From: Deltaproteobacteria bacterium
GTDB lineage: Bacteria; Desulfobacterota; BSN033; UBA1163
DNA length: 64,000 bases
Assembly: GCA_016875195.1 (NCBI GenBank)
Contig: VGRY01000005.1
Coordinates: 51,263 to 115,262, forward strand
Direction of reading: 5' to 3'
The notes under the pieces were generated by a model that worked only from the letters and a program-made list of their open reading frames with translations, had not been told where the DNA came from and made no database searches. Position 1 is the first letter of the stretch, and each line of letters opens with the position of its first letter. Positions 40,956-48,817 of the stretch are shown in pieces. The position numbers and the translations under genes are program-made.

Positions 40956-41816
40956 TTATTCTCCAAGGGCTTCAAGACCTTTTTTCAACAGTTCATCTGT
41001 GATCTTTACGTAATGGCAATTCGTATTCTCCAGAGAAGGAAATCCCTTTCCCTTGATTGTATGGGAGATAATGGCTTGAGGTTTTCCTGTTACAGTGAGA
41101 GCCCAATCTAAAATCTCAACGATCTCTGCCATGTCGTTTCCATCAATCTCCCGTGTCTCCCATCCAAAGGCTTTAAATTTTTCAGCCAGTGAGAGCGGAT
41201 CCATCTTCACTTTGACAGCAGCCGTTGACTGAAACTTATTGTGGTCCACAATCGCTGTCAGATTATCCAGTTTATAATGAGAGGCGTTAGCTGCTGCCTC
41301 CCAGACCTGGCCCTCGTTACATTCTCCATCCCCCAGGACACAATAGGCCCTGAAGCGGGCTTGTTGATAACGCGGAAAGGTGGTCAGATTTCTGCAATCG
41401 GATAGGATATAGGCCCCCATGGCCGTCCCGACTGCAAAGGACAATCCCAATCCTAAAGAACCTCCGCTGCAGTCAATGCCAGGGGATCGGCAATCTACGT
41501 GGGTTTGAAGTCTTGTTCCAGGATGGCTGTAAGTGCAGAGCTCTTCCTTCGGGATATACCCTGCTTCTGCAAGTGCGGCATAGAAGAGCTCGCAGGAGTG
41601 GCCCTTGGAGATGATCAGCCGGTCCCGGTCCTCCCATCTGGGATTTTTGGGATCATGTTTCATTCGATAAAAGAAGAGGGCTGTGATGAAATCGGCTGAG
41701 GAGAAACAACCTCCCAGCCATCCGATTCCCATCTCTTTCATCACCAGCAATGAATCCCTCCTGAGCCTATTGGCCTTCGCCTGAAGCCCTGCAATCAATT
41801 CTTTTCGATCTGTCAT
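40956..41816 (-). CDS. transketolase, N-terminal (TPP-binding) subunit
   Basis: A 286-residue diphosphate-binding half of a split transketolase. It has SKGHSCELFYAALAEAGYI, GGSLGLGLSFAVGTA and the TPP-Mg motif GDGECNEGQVWEAA ending in VDHNKF. ATG 41816 is chosen because GGAG lies six bases upstream; an earlier ATG at 41828 overlaps the preceding stop and is possible. Together with the C-terminal subunit it gives a complete enzyme, here probably feeding sugar phosphate intermediates from the acid-sugar pathway into pentose phosphate metabolism. Confidence 0.9.
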   Translation of the reverse strand: MTDRKELIAGLQAKANRLRRDSLLVMKEMGIGWLGGCFSSADFITALFFYRMKHDPKNPRWEDRDRLIISKGHSCELFYAALAEAGYIPKEELCTYSHPGTRLQTHVDCRSPGIDCSGGSLGLGLSFAVGTAMGAYILSDCRNLTTFPRYQQARFRAYCVLGDGECNEGQVWEAAANASHYKLDNLTAIVDHNKFQSTAAVKVKMDPLSLAEKFKAFGWETREIDGNDMAEIVEILDWALTVTGKPQAIISHTIKGKGFPSLENTNCHYVKITDELLKKGLEALGE

Positions 41817-41827
41817 GTTACACTCCA

Positions 41828-42856
41828 TTAAATGTTGAAAATAATTTTCCCAGTGGATGCAGATTCAGCCAATTGAAAAGCCCGATCATAATCTTTTAGG
41901 TCGAAGCGGTGTGTGATCACTGGGCTGACGTCCATCTTCCCTGAGAGAAGCATGCTCTGGGCGCTCCACCAGGTATCCCACATGATTCTTCCCGTAACGC
42001 CATAAACATTGGCCTCTTTATAGATGACGTTGTTGACCAGGTCCCACTCGACCGGCCCTGAGAAAAGTCCCACGAGAACGATATCTCCGCCCCGTCTCAG
42101 TGTCTTTGTGGCATCGTTGAGCACACCCTTATTTCCTGTGATCTCAACCACGATATCCGTTCCGAATCCCTTTGTGATCTTGTTGACCTCCTCAACGACA
42201 TCAACCTTCTTTGCATTCAAAACGATATCGGTTCCCATCTTCCTGGCCAGGTCGAGCCTTTCGGTTGTAACATCGACGCCGATCACATATTCCGCGCCGC
42301 TCAGCTTTGCCACCATCTGGGCATAGATCCCGATAGGTCCGCAACCGAAGATGATCACTTTCTTTCCGGCTGGCTTTGTTTTTGACAGGGCATGAACGCC
42401 GATCCCAAAGGGTTCCATGGTGGAGCCGATCTCATAGGAGATCGAAGAATCCAGCTTCCAGGCGCAAACCGCGGGAAGGATCGAGTACTCAGAGAAAGCG
42501 CCGTCCATATGGACACCAAGGATCTTCATGTCCTGGCAGACATGCTGGAGCCCTGTGGTGCATTGATAACAGTGGCTGCAGGGGACATGGGTTTCAGCAG
42601 CCACACGATCTCCTTTTTTGAAGTTCGCCACATTCTTGCCGACCTCAACGACCTCAGCAGCATATTCATGTCCGAAAAGGAGAGGCAACTTAATTCTGGA
42701 GGCTGCATATTCATTCCACTGGTAAATATGGATGTCCGTGCCGCAGATGGCCGCTGCCTTGACTCGCACCAAAAGATCATTGTCACCTATTTGAGGTATG
42801 GGACGATCTGTAAACGTAGCGCCTCTCACAGGGTTGTCTTTAATTAAGGCCTTCAT
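41828..42856 (-). CDS. zinc-dependent alcohol dehydrogenase (Tdh/sorbitol DH-like)
   Basis: A 342-residue medium-chain dehydrogenase. The catalytic zinc region has AAICGTDIHIYQWNEYA and LFGHEYAAEVVEVG. The structural zinc cysteines are in PCSHCYQCTTGLQHVCQ. The NAD(P) Rossmann motif is IIFGCGPIGIYAQ. It resembles L-threonine 3-dehydrogenase and sorbitol/erythritol dehydrogenases. In this operon it may oxidise a polyol or hydroxy acid before or after phosphorylation. Its stop overlaps the region of the transketolase start, and one base separates it from the kinase stop. Confidence 0.9.
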   Translation of the reverse strand: MKALIKDNPVRGATFTDRPIPQIGDNDLLVRVKAAAICGTDIHIYQWNEYAASRIKLPLLFGHEYAAEVVEVGKNVANFKKGDRVAAETHVPCSHCYQCTTGLQHVCQDMKILGVHMDGAFSEYSILPAVCAWKLDSSISYEIGSTMEPFGIGVHALSKTKPAGKKVIIFGCGPIGIYAQMVAKLSGAEYVIGVDVTTERLDLARKMGTDIVLNAKKVDVVEEVNKITKGFGTDIVVEITGNKGVLNDATKTLRRGGDIVLVGLFSGPVEWDLVNNVIYKEANVYGVTGRIMWDTWWSAQSMLLSGKMDVSPVITHRFDLKDYDRAFQLAESASTGKIIFNI

Positions 42857-42857
42857 A

Positions 42858-44183
42858 TCATCTTCCCTCCTTGGTCAACATGGATCCGGGTTGAAGCATC
42901 TCAACAATGCGTTCCAGGGCGTCTTCCTTTCCAAAGGCTCCGGCTTTGGTAACAACGGTAAGGCCGTCCCACTTTCCACCGATCAGGTGTCCTCTGATGA
43001 TTCCTTCCAAGAGTTCGCCTTCGATCTTAACCCCTTCAATGTCGAGGGTATTGATCACACTTTGGGCTGTGTCTCCGCCGGTTAAGATGAGTGCTAAATC
43101 ATGAACATCCACCTTGGATTGTTTTAAGGCTGAGATGGTAATTTCGGCTAGGGTCTTTGTGATTTTGAGATGGATGGGAAGGTCTTTTGAATCCTCTAAT
43201 TGGAGCGTGTCTGGAGTTGTCTTTAAAATAACGATTCCTTGAGAGAGTGATCTTGCAATGTTTTTTGATAGGTCTTGCCTTGCGGTCTGTACTCTGTCAT
43301 TGTCAGAAATCAATAAGGTTTGATTCAGCGGATAAGAAGGAATCTTTCTCTGTTCCATTCGTCTTAATTGTTGATGGGTCACGCTTGAGGCAGTGCCGCC
43401 AATGATAAAGATATGTTTAAATGGCTTTCCCTTTTGTTTCAGGGGATCGGGGATGGGACCTCCCGGAGGAGTTATCTTTTTCGCCACTTCTTCAGCCAAT
43501 CCGGCTGAACCGACGAAGAGGGGTTTTTTCTTAATGAAGAATCCGACCTCGGCAATATTTGCCAGATCCTGGCGGCTCACGGCATCGAAGATGATGACCC
43601 TTGTCCCCTTTTTTTGTTCTTTCTCAACGGCCTTTCGTAATCCCTCCGAACCTGAAGCCACGTGAGTGAGATCGATCCATCCGACATTGTTTTGAGATTG
43701 CCGCTGGAGAAGTTTGTGGACATGAGATTCCTGAATGGGTGAAGTTGTGTTTTGAGCAACTTCGGTGAGGGCAAGGGGTTTCTCACCGACGATTAAGATT
43801 CCCCCGACCAATCTCCTGTTCTGCTCGGGATACGATGGAGCCATGAGGCATAGAGATCCGTTCATTTTCTTCAAGATGGCATCGATCTCGTATCCGATGT
43901 TTCCCCTGAGGGTCGAATCGATCTTTTTGTAGATGATAGAAAAAAGTTCTTTATCGTAGTTCTTAAAGAGGTTGGATATGAGTGAGGAAGCTTTCTCAGG
44001 GCTTAAGCCCCTTGAGTCGGTGTTGATGACCAGAACATCCGGTTGGGAATATTTTGAGAAGTCGACCTTGGCATCGTCCTTCCCAAAGATCAAAATCGTG
44101 TTGAGACCCCTTTTGGCAAACTGGGCTCCGGCGTCCGCCCCACCCGTGAGATCATCTGCGATGAGAAGGCATCTTTGGTTCAT
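42858..44183 (-). CDS. four-carbon acid sugar kinase family (DUF1537) protein
   Basis: A 441-residue protein with the two DUF1537 parts. The N-terminal part has CLLIADDLTGGADAGAQFAK and KKIDSTLRGNIGYEIDAI. The C-terminal nucleotide-binding part has ALILTGGDTAQSVINTL and GLTVVTKAGAFGKEDALE. Characterised relatives (DtnK, LtnK, OtnK, DenK types) phosphorylate D-threonate, L-threonate or erythronate at the 4-position. PdxA2 then converts the product to dihydroxyacetone phosphate. A PdxA-family gene ends this same gene set. It is the first gene behind a sigma-54 promoter at 44368-44382. Which of the four-carbon acids is used cannot be told. Confidence 0.88.
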   Translation of the reverse strand: MNQRCLLIADDLTGGADAGAQFAKRGLNTILIFGKDDAKVDFSKYSQPDVLVINTDSRGLSPEKASSLISNLFKNYDKELFSIIYKKIDSTLRGNIGYEIDAILKKMNGSLCLMAPSYPEQNRRLVGGILIVGEKPLALTEVAQNTTSPIQESHVHKLLQRQSQNNVGWIDLTHVASGSEGLRKAVEKEQKKGTRVIIFDAVSRQDLANIAEVGFFIKKKPLFVGSAGLAEEVAKKITPPGGPIPDPLKQKGKPFKHIFIIGGTASSVTHQQLRRMEQRKIPSYPLNQTLLISDNDRVQTARQDLSKNIARSLSQGIVILKTTPDTLQLEDSKDLPIHLKITKTLAEITISALKQSKVDVHDLALILTGGDTAQSVINTLDIEGVKIEGELLEGIIRGHLIGGKWDGLTVVTKAGAFGKEDALERIVEMLQPGSMLTKEGR

Positions 44184-44236
44184 TGGATACTTACACCAAA
44201 AATCTGAGAATTTATTTCTAGCATTAAAAAAAAGTT

Positions 44237-44330
44237 GTCATGCCGAACTTGGTTCGGCATCTCGTTTTGTTCATAGGAGAGAGATCCTGAAACGATACTG
44301 AAATGAATTCAGCACAAGGTTCAGGATGAC
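44237..44330. repeat. GTCATGCCGAA/TTCAGGATGAC inverted repeat in kinase operon leader
   Basis: GTCATGCCGAACTTGGTTCG forms a local hairpin, followed by GAGATCCTGAAACG and AGGTTCAGGATGAC. It is of the same core type as the element at 37468-37626, without clear outer arms. It lies between the sigma-54 promoter and the kinase start, so it would be transcribed as part of the leader. Confidence 0.7.
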
Positions 44331-44366
44331 AGGACCGAAAAATTATTATTTATCAGGGTTTAGTAG

Positions 44367-44383
44367 AGCAATCCCTGTGCCAA
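44367..44383 (-). promoter_or_regulatory. sigma-54 (-24/-12) promoter of the acid-sugar operon
   Basis: The minus strand reads TTGGCACAGGGATTGCT, matching the TTGGCACRNNNNTTGCW consensus with the GG and GC doublets at correct spacing. Transcription would start near 44356, about 170 bases before the DUF1537 kinase. A sigma-54 activator gene lies immediately upstream, ending at 44671. Confidence 0.85.
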
Positions 44384-44471
44384 GGCTTGAGTTGTATTCA
44401 TTGTTTAGAAATATCAATAAATTAGAGGGATTAGAATCGGAGTGAGAAAAGCAAAAAAAGATGGGTGCTAA

Positions 44472-44517
44472 AATACGTTCACAATATTAACAATATTGTT
44501 TATTTTATGAACGTATT
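44472..44517. promoter_or_regulatory. candidate enhancer site for the sigma-54 activator
   Basis: An outer inverted repeat AATACGTTCA/TGAACGTATT (44472-44481, 44508-44517) encloses ACAATATT/AATATTGT (44481-44488, 44492-44499). It lies about 115-160 bases upstream of the predicted transcription start, the normal distance for an activator binding site. One base is shared with the adjoining repeat element, so it might instead be part of a mobile palindrome. Confidence 0.45.
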
Positions 44518-44644
44518 AATACAAACGACATAATTATCGTTGCAGTCATTGCGAGCCCTAAGGGCGTGGCAATCTCGTTTTTGCTTGGGATTGCTTCGTC
44601 GCTCCGCTCCTCGCAATGACACTCTACTTATGTCGTTTGTATTA
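44517..44644. repeat. 128-base nested palindrome with 17-base perfect terminal repeats
   Basis: TAATACAAACGACATAA and its exact reverse complement bound a 128-base element. Inside, GTCATTGCGAG (44545) pairs with CTCGCAATGAC (to 44620). The size, ends and core match 33893-34020. It carries no gene and resembles a miniature inverted-repeat element. It lies just downstream of the activator gene. Confidence 0.85.
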
Positions 44645-44670
44645 GTCTAAACGGAGGGGTTTTCTTCGCG

Positions 44671-46596
44671 TCACATTTTGGTCTTTTTCCAGAGAGTGGT
44701 CCTGCTGATACCGAGGCGTTTGGCCAATTCGGTCTTTTTGACAGGAGCGGATTCGCATATCTTCTTGATCCATACCTGCTCCAACTCCCTCAGGTTTAAA
44801 TCTTTTCCCTTAAGATCAAACGTCGTTTCTTCGACTTCGTCGGGCTTCTTGAGTTCTTCGCGAATCCATTTTGCCATCTCTTGGAGGTTACGATTAAATT
44901 GATCCGTAAGATTGGCCAGTCGTTCTACCAGATTTCTAAGCTCCCGGACATTCCCAGGCCAGGGATAGTTATTCAGCAGTTTCATGATTTCTTTATTGAA
45001 CAGATATCTTTTCTGGACCTTTGGATTGATTCTCAGAATAAAATGTCTGAAGAGCATAAAGGCATCATTTCCCCTCTCTCGAAGGGGATAGACATTCAAT
45101 TGAAGCACATTTAACCGATAGAAGAGGTCACCCCTGAATCTTTTTTCTCTCACCTCTTTCGCCAGGTCCCGATTGGTTGTTGCAATGATCCGGACATCCA
45201 CAGGAAGCACACGATCATCTCCAATGGGCTGGACTTCTCTTTCTTCAATGACCCTTAAAAGGCGACTCTGAAGGTTGATGGGCAATTCACTGATTTCATC
45301 GAGAAGCAGGGTTCCTCCATGAGCTAATTCAAAAAGTCCCTTTTTCCCCTCCCTTCGTGCCCCGGTGAAGGCTCCGCGTGCATAACCGAAGAGCTCACTC
45401 TCCAAGAGGGGTTCCGGAAGGGTTGCACAGTTGATGGCAACAAAAGGCCTCTCCGGGCCGAATTTTTCATTATGAATACTCTGGGCAAACATCTCCTTGC
45501 CTGTTCCTGTCTCTCCAATGATGAGAACCGTGGAGTCAGCGCTGGAAAAACTCTTCGCCCGGTTGATTGTGGCCCGGAACGTTTCGTCTTCCGTGATGAT
45601 GTCAGAAAAGGAGTATCTGGCCACATGCCCCTTGAGATGGAGTTCATGCCGAACCTTTCTCTCCGCCTGTTGCAGTTTGGAAATACTCCTTCCTACAATC
45701 AGAGTTCCTGTCCTCTCGCCATCCGTTTCAATGGGGACATAATCGAGCAGGATATGTTTTCCTTGGACATTGCCAAGATAATTTCTCTGGGCCGCCCGTT
45801 TCTTTTTCATCTCTTTAAGTGGATCAGTAGGGTAGAGATGCAGGGGAAACCCAAATAATTGAGGTTCTCCTTTCTTAAAGGTGAGAGAGGCTGCTGGGTT
45901 GCAGGATTGGATCCGATCATCAGAATCGAGAATGATCATTTGATCGTCCACGGCATTTAAAACCGCTTTTAATTGGGTGAGGGTATCCAGATGCTGTTTT
46001 GTCTTTTGAGCTTCCGTACGGACGACGCCCAAAATTTCGTAGGCTCCGTGGAAGGATTGCAAAAGGGATTCCCTGCCTGATTCGATCAGTATGGACTGTT
46101 GACCGAATATGGAAGCCTGGGAGACGACGATCTTGTCTCCGATGATCATTTCAATCCCATTTTTATGGGCTTTATCTAATATGGCGGGGACTTCCTCTTC
46201 CCTTTGGATGGGAAAGACAGTTAAGTCTAAATCCAAAAGATCGCCCAGTTTTTCTGAACCATAGATGACGTTTTCAAATCCGACAATGCCGATCTTCTGG
46301 TGACGTTTTTTTATCTTCTGAAGGGCCCCCAGTATATCGTAGGCCGTCACTTTGATCTCAACGATAGGGATGCTCAAGTGCTCCTTCAATAATTTGGCTG
46401 TTCCGCCCCGGCTGATAATGACCTCAGCCCCCTTTTCTGCAAGAAGCTTTCCTTTTCTTAGCCCTTCCTGAAGATCACCCACTTCGATAGCGATCGGTTT
46501 TTCAAAATCTTTACAGATCTCCCTGGCCAGCTCTGCCATTTCAGGGTAGGGGGCTATTAAAGCGATGGGTATGAGAGAAGACATTTTCCTTTTCAT
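44671..46596 (-). CDS. sigma-54 dependent activator with PrpR-N sensor domain
   Basis: A 641-residue enhancer-binding protein. The N-terminal PrpR-N domain (PIALIAPYPEMAELA, IISRGGTAKLL, IGDKIVVSQAS) senses small metabolites. A PAS-like domain (VDDQMIILDSDDRIQSCNPA) follows. The AAA+ domain has GETGTGKE, the GAFTGA loop in ARGAFTGARREG and LLLDEISELP. The C-terminus is a Fis-type helix-turn-helix (KTELAKRLGISRTTLWKK). The start is uncertain among ATG 46635, 46596 and 46584; 46596 follows AGAGG. It is encoded upstream of, and in line with, the acid-sugar operon and its -24/-12 promoter, so it is almost certainly its activator. Confidence 0.9.
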   Translation of the reverse strand: MKRKMSSLIPIALIAPYPEMAELAREICKDFEKPIAIEVGDLQEGLRKGKLLAEKGAEVIISRGGTAKLLKEHLSIPIVEIKVTAYDILGALQKIKKRHQKIGIVGFENVIYGSEKLGDLLDLDLTVFPIQREEEVPAILDKAHKNGIEMIIGDKIVVSQASIFGQQSILIESGRESLLQSFHGAYEILGVVRTEAQKTKQHLDTLTQLKAVLNAVDDQMIILDSDDRIQSCNPAASLTFKKGEPQLFGFPLHLYPTDPLKEMKKKRAAQRNYLGNVQGKHILLDYVPIETDGERTGTLIVGRSISKLQQAERKVRHELHLKGHVARYSFSDIITEDETFRATINRAKSFSSADSTVLIIGETGTGKEMFAQSIHNEKFGPERPFVAINCATLPEPLLESELFGYARGAFTGARREGKKGLFELAHGGTLLLDEISELPINLQSRLLRVIEEREVQPIGDDRVLPVDVRIIATTNRDLAKEVREKRFRGDLFYRLNVLQLNVYPLRERGNDAFMLFRHFILRINPKVQKRYLFNKEIMKLLNNYPWPGNVRELRNLVERLANLTDQFNRNLQEMAKWIREELKKPDEVEETTFDLKGKDLNLRELEQVWIKKICESAPVKKTELAKRLGISRTTLWKKTKM

Positions 46597-46826
46597 CGCC
46601 TCTAATTTATATAATCCTTTCAAACCAGTCAACATGAAAGTTCTGCCTCATACCCATAGGATAGGCCAACCACGAATGTTAACAAGTGGCCCCACATTCG
46701 CGTGTCGGTACGACAGTCGTTCCGACTCATTCGATTTAATTAGCAACTAGGTAAACCCCCGGCTCTGCAGGGGGACTCGCAGCGTTTGACATTTTCGGGA
46801 ATATAAATTGTTTGAAACCGTTTTGT

Positions 46827-46905
46827 AAAATCCCTCCAAACCTCCCTTTGCCAAAGGGAGGAAAAAGCTCTCCCCCTTTTGACAAAGGGGGATGAAGGGG
46901 GATTA
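46827..46905. repeat. CCCTCC/GGGGGATTA extragenic inverted repeat, copy 5
   Basis: AAAATCCCTCCAAACC and GATGAAGGGGGATTA are outer arms around CCCTTTGCCAAAGGG and CCCCCTTTTGACAAAGGGGG. It is related to 33086-33191, including the flanking TGTTTGAA. Confidence 0.7.
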
Positions 46906-47101
46906 GATTCTATTGCGATTGCGGTCAGGCCCCTTTGAGTGGCCAGCAATCGTAAAGCCCCCAGCTTTGCTGGGGGATATTTACTCGTGTTGTTCAATTC
47001 TATTTACCACAAAAAGAATCCACAAAAAAAGATACTTGTGTTATTTTATTATTTTTGCTACATTCCTGACCAAAAATATTTGGTGCTTCTGTTTGTCTGC
47101 A

Positions 47102-47129
47102 GTAGGGGCAATTCATGAATTGCCCCTAC
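47102..47129. repeat. 28-base perfect palindrome, copy 2
   Basis: Identical to 40921-40948: GTAGGGGCAATTCA followed by its exact reverse complement. It ends 10 bases before the start codon of the zincin gene, so it would occupy the ribosome-site region of that mRNA if transcribed through. Confidence 0.9.
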
Positions 47130-47139
47130 GAAGTTTAAA

Positions 47140-47514
47140 ATGAAGTTAACCCGGAAAGAATTTGAAGAAACGGTCATTCGGGCCCTGGAGAGCCTGGATC
47201 CGTCTTTAAAAAAGAGGATGGAGAATATCGATGTGGTTGTCGAAGACCACGCCTCTGTAGACCTGTTGTCGGAGATGGACCTGCGTTCCCCCTCCGAGTT
47301 GCTGGGACTTTATCAGGGCGTTCCCATCGACCGGAGGGGGTTTTACTACGGGAATGTTCTTCCGGACAAGATCACCCTCTTTCAGCGTCCCATCGAATCC
47401 ATCTGCAGGACAAAGCAAGAGATTGAGGAGAAAGTCAGGGAAGTGGTGGTCCACGAGGTGGGTCATTACTTCGGCCTGGATGAGGAGAGGTTAGAAGAGC
47501 TGGAGGAGGAATGA
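47140..47514 (+). CDS. small zincin-type metallopeptidase family protein (DUF1025)
   Basis: A 124-residue protein of the 'metallopeptidase family' with a minimal zincin fold. The zinc motif HEVGHYFGLDEE (HExxHxxGxxE) is near the C-terminus (about residues 108-119), followed by an acidic tail. The N-terminus TRKEFEETVIRALESLDP matches the family helix, and PDKITLFQRPIE precedes the motif. No signal peptide is seen, so it is probably cytoplasmic. The biological role of the family is not established. A perfect palindrome lies directly before the start, and no good ribosome site is visible. Confidence 0.88.
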   Translation: MKLTRKEFEETVIRALESLDPSLKKRMENIDVVVEDHASVDLLSEMDLRSPSELLGLYQGVPIDRRGFYYGNVLPDKITLFQRPIESICRTKQEIEEKVREVVVHEVGHYFGLDEERLEELEEE

Positions 47515-47688
47515 TTGGTTTTGAAAACATTACCTTATGGAGGGTTGCCATCATTTAATAAAAAATGTTAAGGTTGAAAAACTTATCTTGCCAATGATTT
47601 TGCAGATTTCTTTGATTTAAGAAAAGTGTGTATCTGTGTAATCATCTTTAATCGGTGTAATCGGATTTTATTTAGAGGAGGGTTGATG

Positions 47689-48810
47689 ATGGAAAAGTGG
47701 ATGGGCGGGGATATGCACCCGAGCTACCGAATTCTGATGGGTCCAGGGCCGAGCAATGTCCATTACCGGGTTTATCAGGCGATGTCCAACCCGATCATCG
47801 GGTATCTCGATCCCCAGATTCTGGCCTGCATGGATGAAATCAGTGAGATGTTGAGAGGTGTGTTCCATACTAAAAACCAGGTCACCCTGGCCATCTCCGC
47901 AACCGGGAGCGCCGGCATGGAGACCTCCTATGTCAACTTTGTTGAACCGGGAGATGTAGTCGTCATCGGCGTCAGCGGCTTCTTTGCAGACCGGATGACC
48001 CAGGTTGCCTCCCGAAGCGGGGCAAACGTTATCCGGGTCGAGGAAGAATGGGGGAAGATGATCGACCCTGAAAAGGTGATCAAGGCATTGAAGGAGCATC
48101 CCGAAGCCAAGATCTGCGGGATGGTCCATGGCGAGACATCCACTGGAGTGCGGCAGCCCCTTGAGGAGATTGGAGCTTACTGCAAGAAAAAGGATATCTT
48201 GTTTGTGGTGGATGCAGTCACCACCCTGGGAGGATATGAGGTAAAGGTGGACGACTGGGGAATTGACGTCTGTTATGCAAGTTCCCAGAAATGCCTCGGT
48301 GTTCCACCGGGACTTTCTCCGATCACCGTGAGCCCGAAGGCTATGGATGTCCTCCGTTCACGCAAAACCCCGGTTCAGAGTTTTTATCTTGATCTCACTC
48401 TGCTCGCAAAATACTGGGGAACGGAGAGGGTTTATCACCATACTGCGCCTGCTTCCTTGTTCTACGCATTGAGAGAGGGATTACAAATCATCTTTGAAGA
48501 AGGGTTAGAGGCAAGATTCCAGCGCCACCAGACTCTGGGGGATCGTTTGAAGATGGATCTGGAGGGGCTTGGGTTTAAACTCTTTGCCCAGGAAGGATAT
48601 CGCCTGCCCATGTTGACGGCCGTGGTTCTCCCGGATGGAATGGATGACGTAAAGACCCGGTCGAGGCTTTTGAATGAGCATAATATTGAGGTTGGAGGAG
48701 GGTTAGGCTACCTGAAAGGCAAAGTATGGAGGGTCGGCCTCATGGGAGAAACCTGCAAGCTCCGGTACATCCATTGCCTGATCGGCGCGTTAAGGGAGAT
48801 GATTCCCTAA
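47689..48810 (+). CDS. alanine-glyoxylate / serine-pyruvate-type aminotransferase
   Basis: A 373-residue class V PLP aminotransferase. It opens with RILMGPGPSNVHYRVYQAM, then TGSAGMETSYVNFVEPGD, the cofactor Asp in LFVVDAVTTLGGYEV, and the PLP Lys in YASSQKCLGVPPG. It has the C-terminal GGGLGYLKGKVWRVGLMG. The enzyme transfers amino groups among alanine, serine, glyoxylate and pyruvate in the cytoplasm. ATG 47689 lies seven bases after AGGAGG; ATG 47686 is also possible. It stands alone and converges with the kinase pair. Glyoxylate or 2-aminoethylphosphonate use cannot be separated from sequence, though the GPGPSN type favours serine/alanine-glyoxylate. Confidence 0.88.
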   Translation: MEKWMGGDMHPSYRILMGPGPSNVHYRVYQAMSNPIIGYLDPQILACMDEISEMLRGVFHTKNQVTLAISATGSAGMETSYVNFVEPGDVVVIGVSGFFADRMTQVASRSGANVIRVEEEWGKMIDPEKVIKALKEHPEAKICGMVHGETSTGVRQPLEEIGAYCKKKDILFVVDAVTTLGGYEVKVDDWGIDVCYASSQKCLGVPPGLSPITVSPKAMDVLRSRKTPVQSFYLDLTLLAKYWGTERVYHHTAPASLFYALREGLQIIFEEGLEARFQRHQTLGDRLKMDLEGLGFKLFAQEGYRLPMLTAVVLPDGMDDVKTRSRLLNEHNIEVGGGLGYLKGKVWRVGLMGETCKLRYIHCLIGALREMIP

Positions 48811-48817
48811 TTCTGGA

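Larger units (their letters stand above)
46636..47139. other. gene-free region with several hairpin repeats
   Basis: No coding signal is seen over about 500 bases. It contains CGGTACGACAGTCGTTCCGA (close to a stretch near 52435), the hairpin CCCCCGGCTCTGCAGGGGG (46756-46774), a CCCTCC repeat, the stronger hairpin CCCCCAGC/GCTGGGGG (46958-46976) and a 28-base palindrome. Promoters for the divergent genes at its ends must lie here. Confidence 0.6.
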
